From positions 149,858-213,857 of the forward strand of contig VMSW01000008.1 of assembly GCA_013791955.1 (NCBI GenBank): a stretch of DNA of 64,000 bases, read 5' to 3'. The stretch is from Propionicimonas sp. (GTDB taxonomy: Bacteria > Actinomycetota > Actinomycetes > Propionibacteriales > Propionibacteriaceae). The position numbers and the translations under genes were made by a program. Numbering within the stretch: the first letter of the stretch is position 1; each line of letters begins with the position of its first letter. The notes under the pieces are model-generated. The model had not been told where the DNA came from and searched no databases. It worked only from the letters and a program-made list of their open reading frames with translations. Shown one piece after another: positions 24,068 to 31,771 of the stretch.

Positions 24068-26539
24068 TCAGGAGATCTTCTTGCTGGCCTGCTTGGTCGC
24101 GGTGTTGAAGCCGGTCCGCTTGGCCGTCACCTTGATGGTGATGGTCTTGCCTTTATCGGACTTGGTCAGCTTGTAGGTGGTCTTGGTGGCGCCCTTGATG
24201 ACGGTGCTGCCGCGGTACCACTGGTAGCTGAGCTTCGGCTCGGGGGCCCACGTGCCAGCCTTGACCGTGAGGGTCTTGCCCACCTTGGCCGTGCCGGAGA
24301 TAGTCGGGGCTGGCGCGGAGGTCCAGTTGAGTTTGGCGATCTTCGCAGTAGCCGCCGACGTGCGGGTCACCTTGGCGTAGGCGCCGCCAGCGTTACTCAC
24401 CTTGACCACGATGACGTGCCCGGCCTCGCTGAGCTGCACCTTGTAGGTGGCGGCAGTGGCGCCCTTGATGGCGGTGTTGTCGCGGTACCACTGGTAGCTG
24501 AAGCCGACAGGTGCTGGCGTCCAGGAGCCGGGCTTGGCGGTGAGCGTCTGACCGACGGCCACCTTGCCAGCGATGGTCGGGTTCGGGGCGCCGGTGATCT
24601 TGCCCTGTTTGACTGCGGCAGTAGCCGATGAAGCCCTTGCAGCCGAGAAGTAGCCATCCTTGGTGCCGGTGACCTTGACCTGCATCGTGGCCCGGTAGTC
24701 GGCGGCCTGCAGTCGGTAGCTGGCGCCCGTGGCGCCCTTGATTGAGGCACCGTTGCGGTACCACTGGTAACTGAGCGCGACCGGAGCTGGAGCCCAGGAG
24801 CCGGCGATAGCGGTGAGGACCTTGCCGGCCTCGGCGCTGCCGCTGATCTTCGGGACGGGGACGACAGTCAGGGTGGCTGGAGTTACCGCAGCAGTGACCG
24901 CTGAGATGCGCGTGATCGAGGTGTAGCCAGCTTTGGTGCCAGTGGTGGCCACCTTGATCGCCTGCCTGGCATCAGCCGGCTGCAGGGTGTAGGACCTACC
25001 GGTCGCGCCAGCGATCGGGTTGGCGCCCCGATACCACTGGTAGGAGACCTCCACCGCCCCCGGACCCCAGACGCCAGGTGCCGCAGTGAGGGCCTTGCCG
25101 ACCGTGGTGGTGCCAGCCAGCGTTGGAACCGGCGCTGCGGTAAGCAGCATGAACAGCTTTGACCAGGTCTTGGCGTCGGCAGCCCCGGTGGCGGTGATCC
25201 CAGTGCTGTTCTGGAAGGCAACCACTGAAGTGGCCGTGGTCGAATCCAGAGTCGCACCGGCTTCGGTGCGGTATCCGCCGAAGGAGAGCAGCGTCTTGAG
25301 CGCGCTCACTCGCCCGCCGGTGGCGCCCTTCTTCAGAGTCGTCATCAACGCGGTCAAAGTGAGCGGACCGGCTTCGCCGTCCGCAGTCAGCTTCTTGGCC
25401 TTCTGGAACTTTTTCACCGCGGTGACGGTCGCGGAGTTGTAGGTGCCGCTGGGGCCTACTGAATACCCGCTGGCGGTCAGCAGGTGCTGCAATGCGGCCA
25501 CTTTGGCACCAGTGGCGCCGTAGGAAAGCACAACGCTGAGCGGGGCCACGTCATATTGAGTGAGGTCGTAGGTGGCGATCACCGCCCGCACCGCCCTGGC
25601 GTAGGCGGAAGGGTTGGTGGGGTGCTCGGCTTTGGCGACGGCATCGACGAAGCTCGAAACGTTGTTCATCGCCTTGCGGGCGGCAACGTATTCCTTGCCC
25701 TCAGCGACGATCGCGGCGTGGCCAAGGACCGAATCGCCGGTGGAGCTGAACTTGCTGTACTTGGTGGTCTTGCCGCTAGCGGTGACCGAATAGCAGCCAG
25801 CCTGGTAGGTGTTCGCGGCCGAAGCCGAGGTGACACCGGCGTCGCCGACGAAGTTCAGCTTCGAGTAGCGCCGCAGCCCGGCGTAGTAGGAGCGGGACTT
25901 CCAGTAGGACAAGGTGCTCTTGACCACGCCGTACTTGCGTCCCTTTGCCTCGATGATCTGCCAGTCGCCGTTGGATAGCTTCTTGGTGAGCACCGCGACA
26001 TGGCCGATGCCGTTGGCGCGGGCCGGGTTGTTGCGCAGGAACACCAGATCGCCGGTCTTCGGGCTGCCGGAGACTTTGGTGGTCACGTTGTATTGGGACG
26101 CGGCCAGATCGGTAATCGGGTTGCCGGAACGACCGTAGGTCCACTGCACCAACTCGGAGCAGTCGAAGGCTTTGGGGTTGTTGTTGTCGAGGGAAGCTTC
26201 GGCGCCGAGGACGTAAGCCTTGCCGACCTGGGCCGTGGTGAGAGTGACGTACTGGGGCGAAGACAGCTTGGCGGTGCAGCGGGTGCTGAACAGGTTCTTG
26301 GCCGAGGTGGCGAGTTTGGCGGTGCCGTAGTCGGTGTTGACGGCGGCTTGGGCGATCGAGACCGAAGCTGGCACGCCGTACTGCCGTTGAGCGGCCTGGG
26401 ACGAGCTGATCAGGCTAGTCACGAAGGCCTTCTTGGCGGTGGCCGTGGCCGCGGCTGCGTTCGGGGCGCCCGCCAGCGACAACCCAAAGAGCATGGCGAT
26501 GCCGATGAGGCTGGAAAGTGGACGCAGTACCCGTTTCAC
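24068..26539 (-). CDS. secreted wall hydrolase: NlpC/P60 nested in a split glucosaminidase domain, two PG-binding domains, four Ig-like repeats
   Basis: An 823-aa exported protein. Signal peptide residues 1-30. Residues 38-88 look like the first half of a LytG/FlgJ-type glucosaminidase domain, but the AQAxLE site reads AQAAVN, so the catalytic Glu is Asn68. Residues about 97-227 form an NlpC/P60 peptidase with Cys127 (FDCSELVQW), His180 (GHVAVL) and a polar residue near 197. Residues about 247-330 resume the glucosaminidase fold (YSKFSSTGDSVLGHAAIV, VIATYDLTQYD). Peptidoglycan_binding_1 domains sit at about 338-400 and 402-463. Four repeats of about 88 aa follow (469, 559, 650, 741 onward), each with SYQWYR and IxGAT. 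Start is GTG 26539 with no clear ribosome site. Likely cleaves wall peptides; the glucosaminidase part is probably non-catalytic. Confidence 0.85.
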   Translation of the reverse strand: MKRVLRPLSSLIGIAMLFGLSLAGAPNAAAATATAKKAFVTSLISSSQAAQRQYGVPASVSIAQAAVNTDYGTAKLATSAKNLFSTRCTAKLSSPQYVTLTTAQVGKAYVLGAEASLDNNNPKAFDCSELVQWTYGRSGNPITDLAASQYNVTTKVSGSPKTGDLVFLRNNPARANGIGHVAVLTKKLSNGDWQIIEAKGRKYGVVKSTLSYWKSRSYYAGLRRYSKLNFVGDAGVTSASAANTYQAGCYSVTASGKTTKYSKFSSTGDSVLGHAAIVAEGKEYVAARKAMNNVSSFVDAVAKAEHPTNPSAYARAVRAVIATYDLTQYDVAPLSVVLSYGATGAKVAALQHLLTASGYSVGPSGTYNSATVTAVKKFQKAKKLTADGEAGPLTLTALMTTLKKGATGGRVSALKTLLSFGGYRTEAGATLDSTTATSVVAFQNSTGITATGAADAKTWSKLFMLLTAAPVPTLAGTTTVGKALTAAPGVWGPGAVEVSYQWYRGANPIAGATGRSYTLQPADARQAIKVATTGTKAGYTSITRISAVTAAVTPATLTVVPVPKISGSAEAGKVLTAIAGSWAPAPVALSYQWYRNGASIKGATGASYRLQAADYRATMQVKVTGTKDGYFSAARASSATAAVKQGKITGAPNPTIAGKVAVGQTLTAKPGSWTPAPVGFSYQWYRDNTAIKGATAATYKVQLSEAGHVIVVKVSNAGGAYAKVTRTSAATAKIAKLNWTSAPAPTISGTAKVGKTLTVKAGTWAPEPKLSYQWYRGSTVIKGATKTTYKLTKSDKGKTITIKVTAKRTGFNTATKQASKKIS

Positions 26540-26574
26540 AAGGTGATTTACGAACAGGTTGGTCTTAGGTCACA

Positions 26575-26594
26575 AGTCCCCCTTCGGGGGGACT
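26575..26594. promoter_or_regulatory. UUCG-type hairpin in the wall-hydrolase leader
   Basis: AGTCCCCC-TTCG-GGGGGACT is a perfect 8-bp stem with a tetraloop (CGAA in the minus-strand transcript), 36 nt upstream of the wall-hydrolase GTG and about 100 nt past the cysE stop. It may be a cysE terminator or an element of the hydrolase leader. A second inverted pair (AGTCAGC/GCTGACT) lies nearby at 26621-26650. No match to the c-di-AMP (ydaO) riboswitch consensus was found. Confidence 0.5.
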
Positions 26595-26692
26595 GCCCTT
26601 ATCCTCAAGATGCGACTTTCGCTGACTAGGGGTTTTACCGAGAAGTCAGCTAGACGTGTCGTTCAGGGTTTTGGGCCCCGATGGTGGGGTGT

Positions 26693-27469
26693 TCAGAGTG
26701 GGTCGTTGTCCAGTTCCATCGCCGGCAGGCCATGAATCGGGTAGCTCACCGGACGGGCCGGCACCCCGGCAACGGTGGTAAATGGAGCCACGTCTTCCAA
26801 CACCACCGACCCGGCGCCGATCTTGGCGCCTTCGCCAACGCGGATGTTGCCCAGCACCTTGGCACCAGCCCCGATCATCACTCCCCGGCCGATCTTGGGG
26901 TGTCGATCGCCACCCACTTTGCCGGTGCCACCGAGGGTGACTTCGTGCAGCATCGAGAAGTCGTCTTCGACCACGGCGGTCTCGCCGATCACCACTGAGG
27001 TGGCGTGGTCGAACATGATCCCTTTGCCAATGCGGGCACCGGGATGGATGTCGACGGCGAACACCTCAGAGATGCGGCTTTGCAGGTACATGGCCAGCGC
27101 CGGGCGCTCATGCGTCCAGTAGTAATGGGCCACCCGATAGGACTGCAGAGCGTGGAAGCCCTTGAAATAGAGCAGTGGCTGGGAGTAACCGCGGGTGGCC
27201 GGGTCACGGCTGAGCACCGCGCGCAAGTCTTCGCGAACGGCCGCACCGATGCCGGGATCGTCGTCGAACGCCTGTTGGATCAGTTCGCGCAAGGTGAGGG
27301 AGGTGATGGTCTCGCTGCCCAGCTTTGCGGCCAGGATGAAGGAGAGGGAGTCCTCCAGGCGGCTGTGGGAGAGCACCGTGGTGTGCAGGAAGCTGGCCAG
27401 GGACGGTTCGCCCTTGGCTTCGGTTTCGACCTCTACCCGGACTCGCGCCCAAATCTCATCGCGGGTCAT
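26693..27469 (-). CDS. cysE: serine O-acetyltransferase
   Basis: A 258-aa cytosolic enzyme that makes O-acetylserine from serine and acetyl-CoA, the committed step of cysteine synthesis. The N-terminal helical domain (residues 1-135) is followed by a left-handed beta helix of hexapeptide repeats (DIHPGARIGKGIMFDHATSVVIGET, LHEVTLGGTG, PKIGRGVMIGAGAKVLGNI, KIGAGSVVLEDV). The catalytic pair Asp/His is in FDHATS and LHEVTLG. The ATG at 27469 has AGGTGAG just upstream; further open frame to 27589 lacks family similarity. cysK is not adjacent. The upstream 380 bp hold a cysteine-coding leader peptide and other mini-ORFs, so expression is probably cysteine-responsive. The length is near that of the classical enzyme. 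Confidence 0.95.
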   Translation of the reverse strand: MTRDEIWARVRVEVETEAKGEPSLASFLHTTVLSHSRLEDSLSFILAAKLGSETITSLTLRELIQQAFDDDPGIGAAVREDLRAVLSRDPATRGYSQPLLYFKGFHALQSYRVAHYYWTHERPALAMYLQSRISEVFAVDIHPGARIGKGIMFDHATSVVIGETAVVEDDFSMLHEVTLGGTGKVGGDRHPKIGRGVMIGAGAKVLGNIRVGEGAKIGAGSVVLEDVAPFTTVAGVPARPVSYPIHGLPAMELDNDPL

Positions 27470-27470
27470 T

Positions 27471-27674
27471 TCACTCACCTGTGCCCATCCTCGGTTGGAA
27501 TGCTGGCCTTCGCCACCAGCTTGTCGTGCCGCTCGCCACTCCGGGGTGCCGAACTGAGCTAGCGAACCGGTGCCGACGGCCGCCAGCATTCAGCAACAAC
27601 ACCGTTGCACCCGGCCTGATTCCACCGCCGAGTTCGAGATCGTTACCTGGGCTGGGAAAATTGATGTCTTTCAT
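27471..27674 (-). CDS. small ORF in the cysE leader, unknown
   Basis: A 67-codon frame starting at ATG 27674 with a good ribosome site (GAGGA, 7-nt spacer) and ending in a TGA that falls inside the cysE ribosome site, so it could couple translation to cysE. The first 20 residues look protein-like (MKDINFPSPGND...), the rest is rich in Arg, Ser and Trp and resembles translated non-coding DNA. It overlaps the second poly-Cys mini-ORF in another frame. It may be a regulatory leader or a decayed gene. Confidence 0.35.
   Translation of the reverse strand: MKDINFPSPGNDLELGGGIRPGATVLLLNAGGRRHRFASSVRHPGVASGTTSWWRRPAFQPRMGTGE
27590..27625 (-). CDS. second cysteine mini-ORF (ends Cys-Cys-Cys-stop)
   Basis: GTG at 27625 opens an 11-codon frame whose last three codons are TGT TGT TGC followed by TGA (peptide VESGRVQRCCC). 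It has no clear ribosome site. Placing three Cys codons directly before a stop, 120 nt upstream of cysE, fits a second cysteine-sensing element in the same leader, but a chance occurrence cannot be excluded. Confidence 0.4.
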   Translation of the reverse strand: MESGRVQRCCC

Positions 27675-27779
27675 GAGAGTTCCTCGTGATGTTGGGAAGC
27701 GTTGTCTGGTGGCCATCAGCGCTCGCGGACGGGCCTGGGCTGGTTCGGCAGCAGCAGTTGCGGGTTAGTAGACCGATGC

Positions 27780-27851
27780 TCAGCCGCGACAACAACACAT
27801 CAGCGCGCACGCAAGGCTCAGCGATTGAGCGAGCCCGGGGCTGATCTGCAT
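27780..27851 (-). CDS. leaderless poly-cysteine leader peptide of cysE
   Basis: A 23-residue ORF (MQISPGLAQSLSLACALMCCCRG), ATG at 27851, stop at 27780-27782, with consecutive TGT TGT TGT codons at residues 19-21. The ATG lies exactly 7 nt downstream of a TAGCCT (-10, TANNNT) box, the geometry of a leaderless mRNA, and there is no ribosome site. Leaderless cysteine-rich short ORFs that act as cysteine-responsive attenuators are established in mycobacteria. Here the downstream gene is cysE, exactly the expected target. When charged Cys-tRNA is scarce, stalling at the Cys run would change folding of the leader and raise cysE expression. The direct facts are the ORF, codons, -10 box and location; the mechanism is inferred. 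Confidence 0.75.
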   Translation of the reverse strand: MQISPGLAQSLSLACALMCCCRG

Positions 27852-27857
27852 GGATTA

Positions 27858-27863
27858 AGGCTA
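27858..27863 (-). promoter_or_regulatory. -10 box of the leaderless cysE leader transcript
   Basis: TAGCCT (TANNNT) on the minus strand, 6 nt from the leader-peptide ATG. Its 35-bp upstream flank before the LysR stop has no good -35 hexamer, which is usual for leaderless actinobacterial promoters. Confidence 0.6.
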
Positions 27864-27898
27864 GCAGGCAGGAAGTTGGGCTTGGCAGGCCGAATCGG

Positions 27899-28789
27899 TC
27901 AGCGGAGTTGCCTACCAATCTCGGTCAGGGCGTCGGCGACCAGGCGGACGGCGGCGCGTTCGGTGCGATCAGGGCGGGAGATGGCCACAATCCGGCGGGT
28001 GGCGCGAACCCCGGCCAGCGGCCTGATCACCACGTCCGGGCGGGGTCTGGTGGTGAACCGAGGCAGTAGGCCGCAGCCGAGCCCCTGGGCGACCAGCGCT
28101 TCGACCAGGCGATTGTCTTTGACCCGCTGGACGATGTTCAGACTCGCGCCACTGCGGTTCTCGATAGCCACTCGCACCGTGTCGAACGGGAAGCCGATCG
28201 GCACCCCGATCCAGTCCTCCCCGGCCAGGTCCTCGGGGTTGATGTGTTCACGGGTGGTCAGGCGATGGTTTGCTGGCAGGGCGACGTCGAGTGGTTCGTT
28301 GGCCAGCGTGGTCGTGTCGAGCCCGGCCGTGCCGGTTGGCCGTTCGGCCAAGCTGTGCGCGATCACCAGGTCGTGATCGGCGGCGCGTCCGGCAAAGTCG
28401 GCCTCAGCAATGTCGTCATCACTGATCGTCACTTCGATCTTGGTGCCAGCCAGCCGCTTCAGTAGTGGTGGGAGCAGCGCCTCGCTGGCGCTGGGCAGCC
28501 CGCAAATGCTCACCGTGCCAGCAGGATCGCCGCGCAGGCCGTCCAGTTCGCGCTGCAGCCGCGCCAGGCTGGCCGAAACCTCCACTGCGCCGTCGGCGAG
28601 CAGGCGGCCGGCGGTGGTCAGGCGCAGACGGCGTCCGTCCGGCTCGACTAGGCGGATGCCGAAACTGCGTTCGGCTGAACGCAGTTGCTGGCTCACTGCC
28701 GAGGGGGTGCGGAACCCGGCAGCGGCCACTGCGGTGATGGTGCCGCGGTCGCGGAGTTCCCGGAGTAGCTCCAGATGCCCGATGTCCAT
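27899..28789 (-). CDS. LysR-family transcriptional regulator
   Basis: A 296-aa regulator. The N-terminal winged helix-turn-helix (residues 1-60) contains LELLRELRDRGTITAVAAA and a TPSAVSQQLRSAER recognition helix. The effector-binding domain (about 90-290) has two periplasmic-binding-like lobes. It is divergent from the EamA transporter at 28863, with 73 bp between starts, the classic LysR-target layout, so it probably controls that exporter. The gap contains TAGTTT as a possible -10 on the minus strand. Effector unknown. The cysE leader starts 36 bp past its stop. Confidence 0.9.
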   Translation of the reverse strand: MDIGHLELLRELRDRGTITAVAAAGFRTPSAVSQQLRSAERSFGIRLVEPDGRRLRLTTAGRLLADGAVEVSASLARLQRELDGLRGDPAGTVSICGLPSASEALLPPLLKRLAGTKIEVTISDDDIAEADFAGRAADHDLVIAHSLAERPTGTAGLDTTTLANEPLDVALPANHRLTTREHINPEDLAGEDWIGVPIGFPFDTVRVAIENRSGASLNIVQRVKDNRLVEALVAQGLGCGLLPRFTTRPRPDVVIRPLAGVRATRRIVAISRPDRTERAAVRLVADALTEIGRQLR

Positions 28790-28862
28790 GAAGGCAGCCT
28801 AAACTAATGTTGCACCATCTGAGTGGTTGTGCTTCACCTATGCCGGCCGAGACGATGGAGCC

Positions 28863-29789
28863 ATGCCCGTCCGTCACCGCCTGCTGGCCATCGCCGTCGC
28901 GGTGATCTGGGGTATCAACTTCCTGGCGATCCACCTCTCGCTGGCTGCCTTTCCACCGTTCTTTCTAGTGGCGCTCAGGTTTGCCCTGATCGCGCTGCCC
29001 ACGCTGATGTTTGTGCCGCGCCCGGACGTGCCGCTGCGCTGGCTGGTCGGCTACGGCCTCGGCTTTGGCGTGGCCCAGTTCACCTTCTTGTATTGGGGCA
29101 TGGCCGCCGGTATGCCCACCGGGTTGGCTTCGTTGGTGCTGCAATCCTCGGCGCCGTTCACTCTCGTGCTCGGTGTGCTGCTCCTGGGTGAGCGGGTGCG
29201 AACGCGGCAGTGGATCGGAATCGCGGTGGCGGTGGCCGGCATGGCGCTGGTCGGCTGGTCGCGGGCGCAAGCTGCGGCCCTGCTGCCGTTCCTGCTGGTG
29301 TTGGCCGGGGCGTTGGGCTGGGCCTTCGGCAACCTGTCGTCCAGGCTGGCCAAGCCAACCAATCCGCTGCACCTGACCCTGTGGATGTCAGTGGTGGTGC
29401 CGGTGCCGATGCTGGCGCTCTCGCTGGTCTTCGAGGGGCCCGACCAGATCGCGACCGCGGTTGCCGGATCGCTCAGTGCGGACGCGCTACCCGCTTGGGG
29501 TGGCCTGCTCTACACCTGCCTGATTGCCACCGTCGTCGGCTCGGGGCTGTGGACTTGGCTGCTGTCGCGGCATCCGGCTGGCGTAGTGGCGCCGTTCTCG
29601 ATGTTGGTGCCGGTGGCCGGCATAATCACCGCCGCGCTGGTGCTAGGTGAGTGGCCGACCTGGTTGGAGCTGGTTGGTGGGGTGGTGGTGGTCGCCGGGG
29701 TGCTGGTGGGTGCGCGGCGGCCGAAAGTGCTAGAGCCCGAGGTGTCCGTCGGCCAGCCCCGTCCGGTGTTGGTGGCGACTCAGGACTGA
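28863..29789 (+). CDS. EamA/DMT-family exporter
   Basis: A 308-aa membrane protein with ten hydrophobic segments and two EamA repeats (residues about 5-135 and 147-280); AVIWGINFLAIHLSLAAFPPFF-like start and GERVRTRQWIGIAVAVAGMALVG at the end of repeat 1 match amino-acid/metabolite exporters such as YdeD/EamA. The start at ATG 28863 follows GGAG closely; the frame is open to a TTG at 28827. Divergent from the LysR gene, which likely regulates it. Its 3' end overlaps the convergent small membrane gene by 10 bp. Confidence 0.86.
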   Translation: MPVRHRLLAIAVAVIWGINFLAIHLSLAAFPPFFLVALRFALIALPTLMFVPRPDVPLRWLVGYGLGFGVAQFTFLYWGMAAGMPTGLASLVLQSSAPFTLVLGVLLLGERVRTRQWIGIAVAVAGMALVGWSRAQAAALLPFLLVLAGALGWAFGNLSSRLAKPTNPLHLTLWMSVVVPVPMLALSLVFEGPDQIATAVAGSLSADALPAWGGLLYTCLIATVVGSGLWTWLLSRHPAGVVAPFSMLVPVAGIITAALVLGEWPTWLELVGGVVVVAGVLVGARRPKVLEPEVSVGQPRPVLVATQD

Positions 29790-30184
29790 TCTGGGTGTGG
29801 TTCCTCGCCCTTGCGCAGTTCGTCTTCGCGCTGCTTGAGGTCTTCTTCCCACTTCTGCAGCAGGCGTTCGTGCTCGGAGCTCTGCTTGATCGAAGCCAGG
29901 AACTCGGGGTTGTCATCGGGGGCCCGCATCGATGCTGGCGGGCGCTCATATTGCGGCAGTCCCGCCCCGCGGGAGGCCGACCAAGGTGCGCTGGGCTGGG
30001 AGTTTCGACGCGGACGTCCAGCTATCAGCCAGGCAATCGGTCCGACGATCGGCACGACGACGATGAGCATCATCCACAGCCACTTGGGCAGATTTCGGAC
30101 CGAGTTTTGCGGCGTCTGCACGGCGTCGATCAGACACACGACGAGCAGCACCAACTCGATGACGATCGGCAAAATCCGCAGCAT
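29780..30184 (-). CDS. small PLDc_N-type membrane protein
   Basis: A 134-aa protein with two membrane helices (residues 4-22 and 36-58) separated by QTPQNSVRNLPKWLWMMLIV. This is the phospholipase_D-nuclease N-terminal (PLDc_N) domain common in small actinobacterial membrane proteins. After the second helix (GPIAWLIAGRPRR) comes a hydrophilic tail with a Glu/Lys-rich helical segment near the end (LLQKWEEDLKQREDELRKGEE), probably a short coiled coil. GGAGG lies 6 nt before ATG 30184; an ATG further upstream lacks one. No catalytic phospholipase domain is present. Function unknown. Confidence 0.8.
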   Translation of the reverse strand: MLRILPIVIELVLLVVCLIDAVQTPQNSVRNLPKWLWMMLIVVVPIVGPIAWLIAGRPRRNSQPSAPWSASRGAGLPQYERPPASMRAPDDNPEFLASIKQSSEHERLLQKWEEDLKQREDELRKGEEPHPDQS

Positions 30185-30261
30185 TCCAACCTCCGGTTCG
30201 GACACCTCCACGATACGGCCTGCGGGCACCGGTCGGCTCGTTGGCGGGCCACCGCCGCCAG

Positions 30262-30978
30262 TTAGGCTGCGATGGGAGGAGCCTGTAGTTGGGCCGAGAA
30301 CGCTTGGGCGAGCAGCCGTCCGGTGCGAGACAGCTCGGAGTCGAGGCGCTGCATTGACCGGCGCATTTCACGTGCGTCGTGGCCGCGAAGCTCGGCCCAG
30401 CGTCCCATCAGGTCTGGCGAGGCCTCGGGGTGGAACTGGACGCCGACGGCCGAGCCGACCCGGAAGGCCTGGTTGCGGTACAGCTGGCTGCTGCCCAGGA
30501 GCGTGGCCTGGGGTGGTAATTCGGTCACCACATCGGCGTGGGATTCGGCGACCACTGATGACCCGTTAACGGCCAGTCGCTGCAATAGCGGGTCGGTGCG
30601 GGCGGCGCCGGTCCAGTAGACCTCGCAGGCGCCATGCTCGCCGCCGCGGGGCTCGGCCACCCGCACCTGGCCGCCGAAGGCTTCAGCCAACAGTTGGTGG
30701 CCAAGGCAAATGCCGAGGGTCGGTACGTCTGAGTCCACAAGCTCGATCATGAGCTGTTTGAGCGGCTCGATCCACGAATGGCGAGCGCCGTCGTGGGCGC
30801 TCATGGTGCCGCCGAGGATCACCACACCATCACCAAGGGTCGCAGCGGCTGGCACTCCGCGCTGCCACACCGGGACGGCGCGCACCAGTAGCCGGTTGGC
30901 GCTCAGCCAGGGGCCGAAGCGGTCCACCGGCACTTCTGGGTCGAGCTGAAGGATCGTCGCTCGGGCGGGGGTCGCCAT
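30262..30978 (-). CDS. class I glutamine amidotransferase-like protein
   Basis: A 238-aa stand-alone GATase1-fold protein with an intact triad: Cys91 (GICLGHQLLAEA), His183 and Glu185 (QFHPEAS). It resembles the GuaA N-terminal amidotransferase/gamma-glutamyl hydrolase-like proteins (YfeJ/PuuD relatives), which hydrolyse gamma-glutamyl bonds or supply ammonia to an unlinked partner. No synthetase partner lies next to it. ATG 30978 lacks a strong ribosome site; a GTG three codons upstream is also possible. It is divergent from the nitroreductase gene. Confidence 0.82.
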   Translation of the reverse strand: MATPARATILQLDPEVPVDRFGPWLSANRLLVRAVPVWQRGVPAAATLGDGVVILGGTMSAHDGARHSWIEPLKQLMIELVDSDVPTLGICLGHQLLAEAFGGQVRVAEPRGGEHGACEVYWTGAARTDPLLQRLAVNGSSVVAESHADVVTELPPQATLLGSSQLYRNQAFRVGSAVGVQFHPEASPDLMGRWAELRGHDAREMRRSMQRLDSELSRTGRLLAQAFSAQLQAPPIAA

Positions 30979-31133
30979 GGCAAACACAGTAGAAAACCAA
31001 TCTGACAGGGGTGTTACGGACGTGCGGCCGGGGCGAGACGGTTTTCGCGCGGTCTGCACTGGCCCAGGTGGGGGCGTGCTGGGTGAGCTGATTCGGAATC
31101 CTCGGTGGCGGGAATAACCCACCCACCGAGATG

Positions 31134-31147
31134 GTTGAGAGATCAAC
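31134..31147. promoter_or_regulatory. palindrome upstream of the nitroreductase gene
   Basis: GTTGA-GAGA-TCAAC, a 5-bp inverted repeat, lies 24 bp before the nitroreductase ATG. Thirteen bases of it (TTGAGAG-A-TCAAC) differ by one base from the site overlapping the marR -35 at 55634-55646, suggesting a shared regulator. Confidence 0.5.
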
Positions 31148-31171
31148 TACCTCGATTAGAAAGAGCTGACG

Positions 31172-31771
31172 ATGACGAACCAGGTTGACCAGGCGAGCGT
31201 GACCGCCACGGACATCTTCACCGACCGGCACACCGCCTACGGTTTTGACGGCGCTCCGGTTTCCGATGCGGAGCTGGCCAGGATCTACGAACTGGCGAAG
31301 TTCACCCCCACCGCCATGAACGGTCAGCCGCTGCGCGTGGTCTTCGTCCGCTCTGAGGCTGGCAAGCAGCGGTTGGTGCCGCTGTTGGCCGAGGGCAATC
31401 AGGCTAAGTCGCTTTCGGCCCCGGTGGTCGCGATTCTGGCCGCCGACACTGAGTTTCATCTGAACCTGCCGGTGACCAACCCGCAGATGGCCGGTGCCAA
31501 GGAATGGCTGGACGGCGATCCCGATACTCGCGCGGTAATCGCGGCGAACAACGCCTGGCTCCAGGCTGGCGGGTTCATTCTCGCCGTCCGGGCTGCCGGG
31601 CTGGATGCTGGCCCGATGACCGGCTTCGACAACGCCGGGGTGGATGCTGAGTTCTTCGACGGCACCGCGCTGCGCTCCATCATGGTCGTCAACATCGGCC
31701 ACGTGGCTGATGGCGGCAACTTCCCGCGCAACCCGCGCCTGGGCTTCGATCAGGCCGTGACCCTGCTCTAG
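31172..31771 (+). CDS. nitroreductase family protein (RutE/HadB-like)
   Basis: A 199-aa FMN-dependent oxidoreductase of the RutE (malonic semialdehyde reductase)/HadB branch. Characteristic parts are DRHTAYGFDGAPVSD near the start (FMN phosphate-binding Arg), KFTPTAMNGQPLRVVFV, the NNAWLQAGGFILAVRAAGLDAGPMTGFD dimer block and a C-terminal FPRNPRL. It likely reduces aldehydes, quinones or nitro compounds with NAD(P)H. AGAAAGAG is well placed before ATG. The upstream palindrome 31134-31147 resembles the marR operator. The stop overlaps the convergent hydrolase stop in a shared CTAG. Confidence 0.88.
   Translation: MTNQVDQASVTATDIFTDRHTAYGFDGAPVSDAELARIYELAKFTPTAMNGQPLRVVFVRSEAGKQRLVPLLAEGNQAKSLSAPVVAILAADTEFHLNLPVTNPQMAGAKEWLDGDPDTRAVIAANNAWLQAGGFILAVRAAGLDAGPMTGFDNAGVDAEFFDGTALRSIMVVNIGHVADGGNFPRNPRLGFDQAVTLL

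Noticed and set aside
26540..26692. c-di-AMP (ydaO) riboswitch upstream of the wall hydrolase.
   Set aside because: The conserved pseudoknot-type ends of the class were not found; only hairpins are seen.
27725..27770. Third Cys-Cys-Cys run (TGC TGC TGC) between the leader peptide and the small ORF.
   Set aside because: It lies in a long frame that has no nearby start or stop and no ribosome site, so there is no reason to think that it is translated as a sensor.
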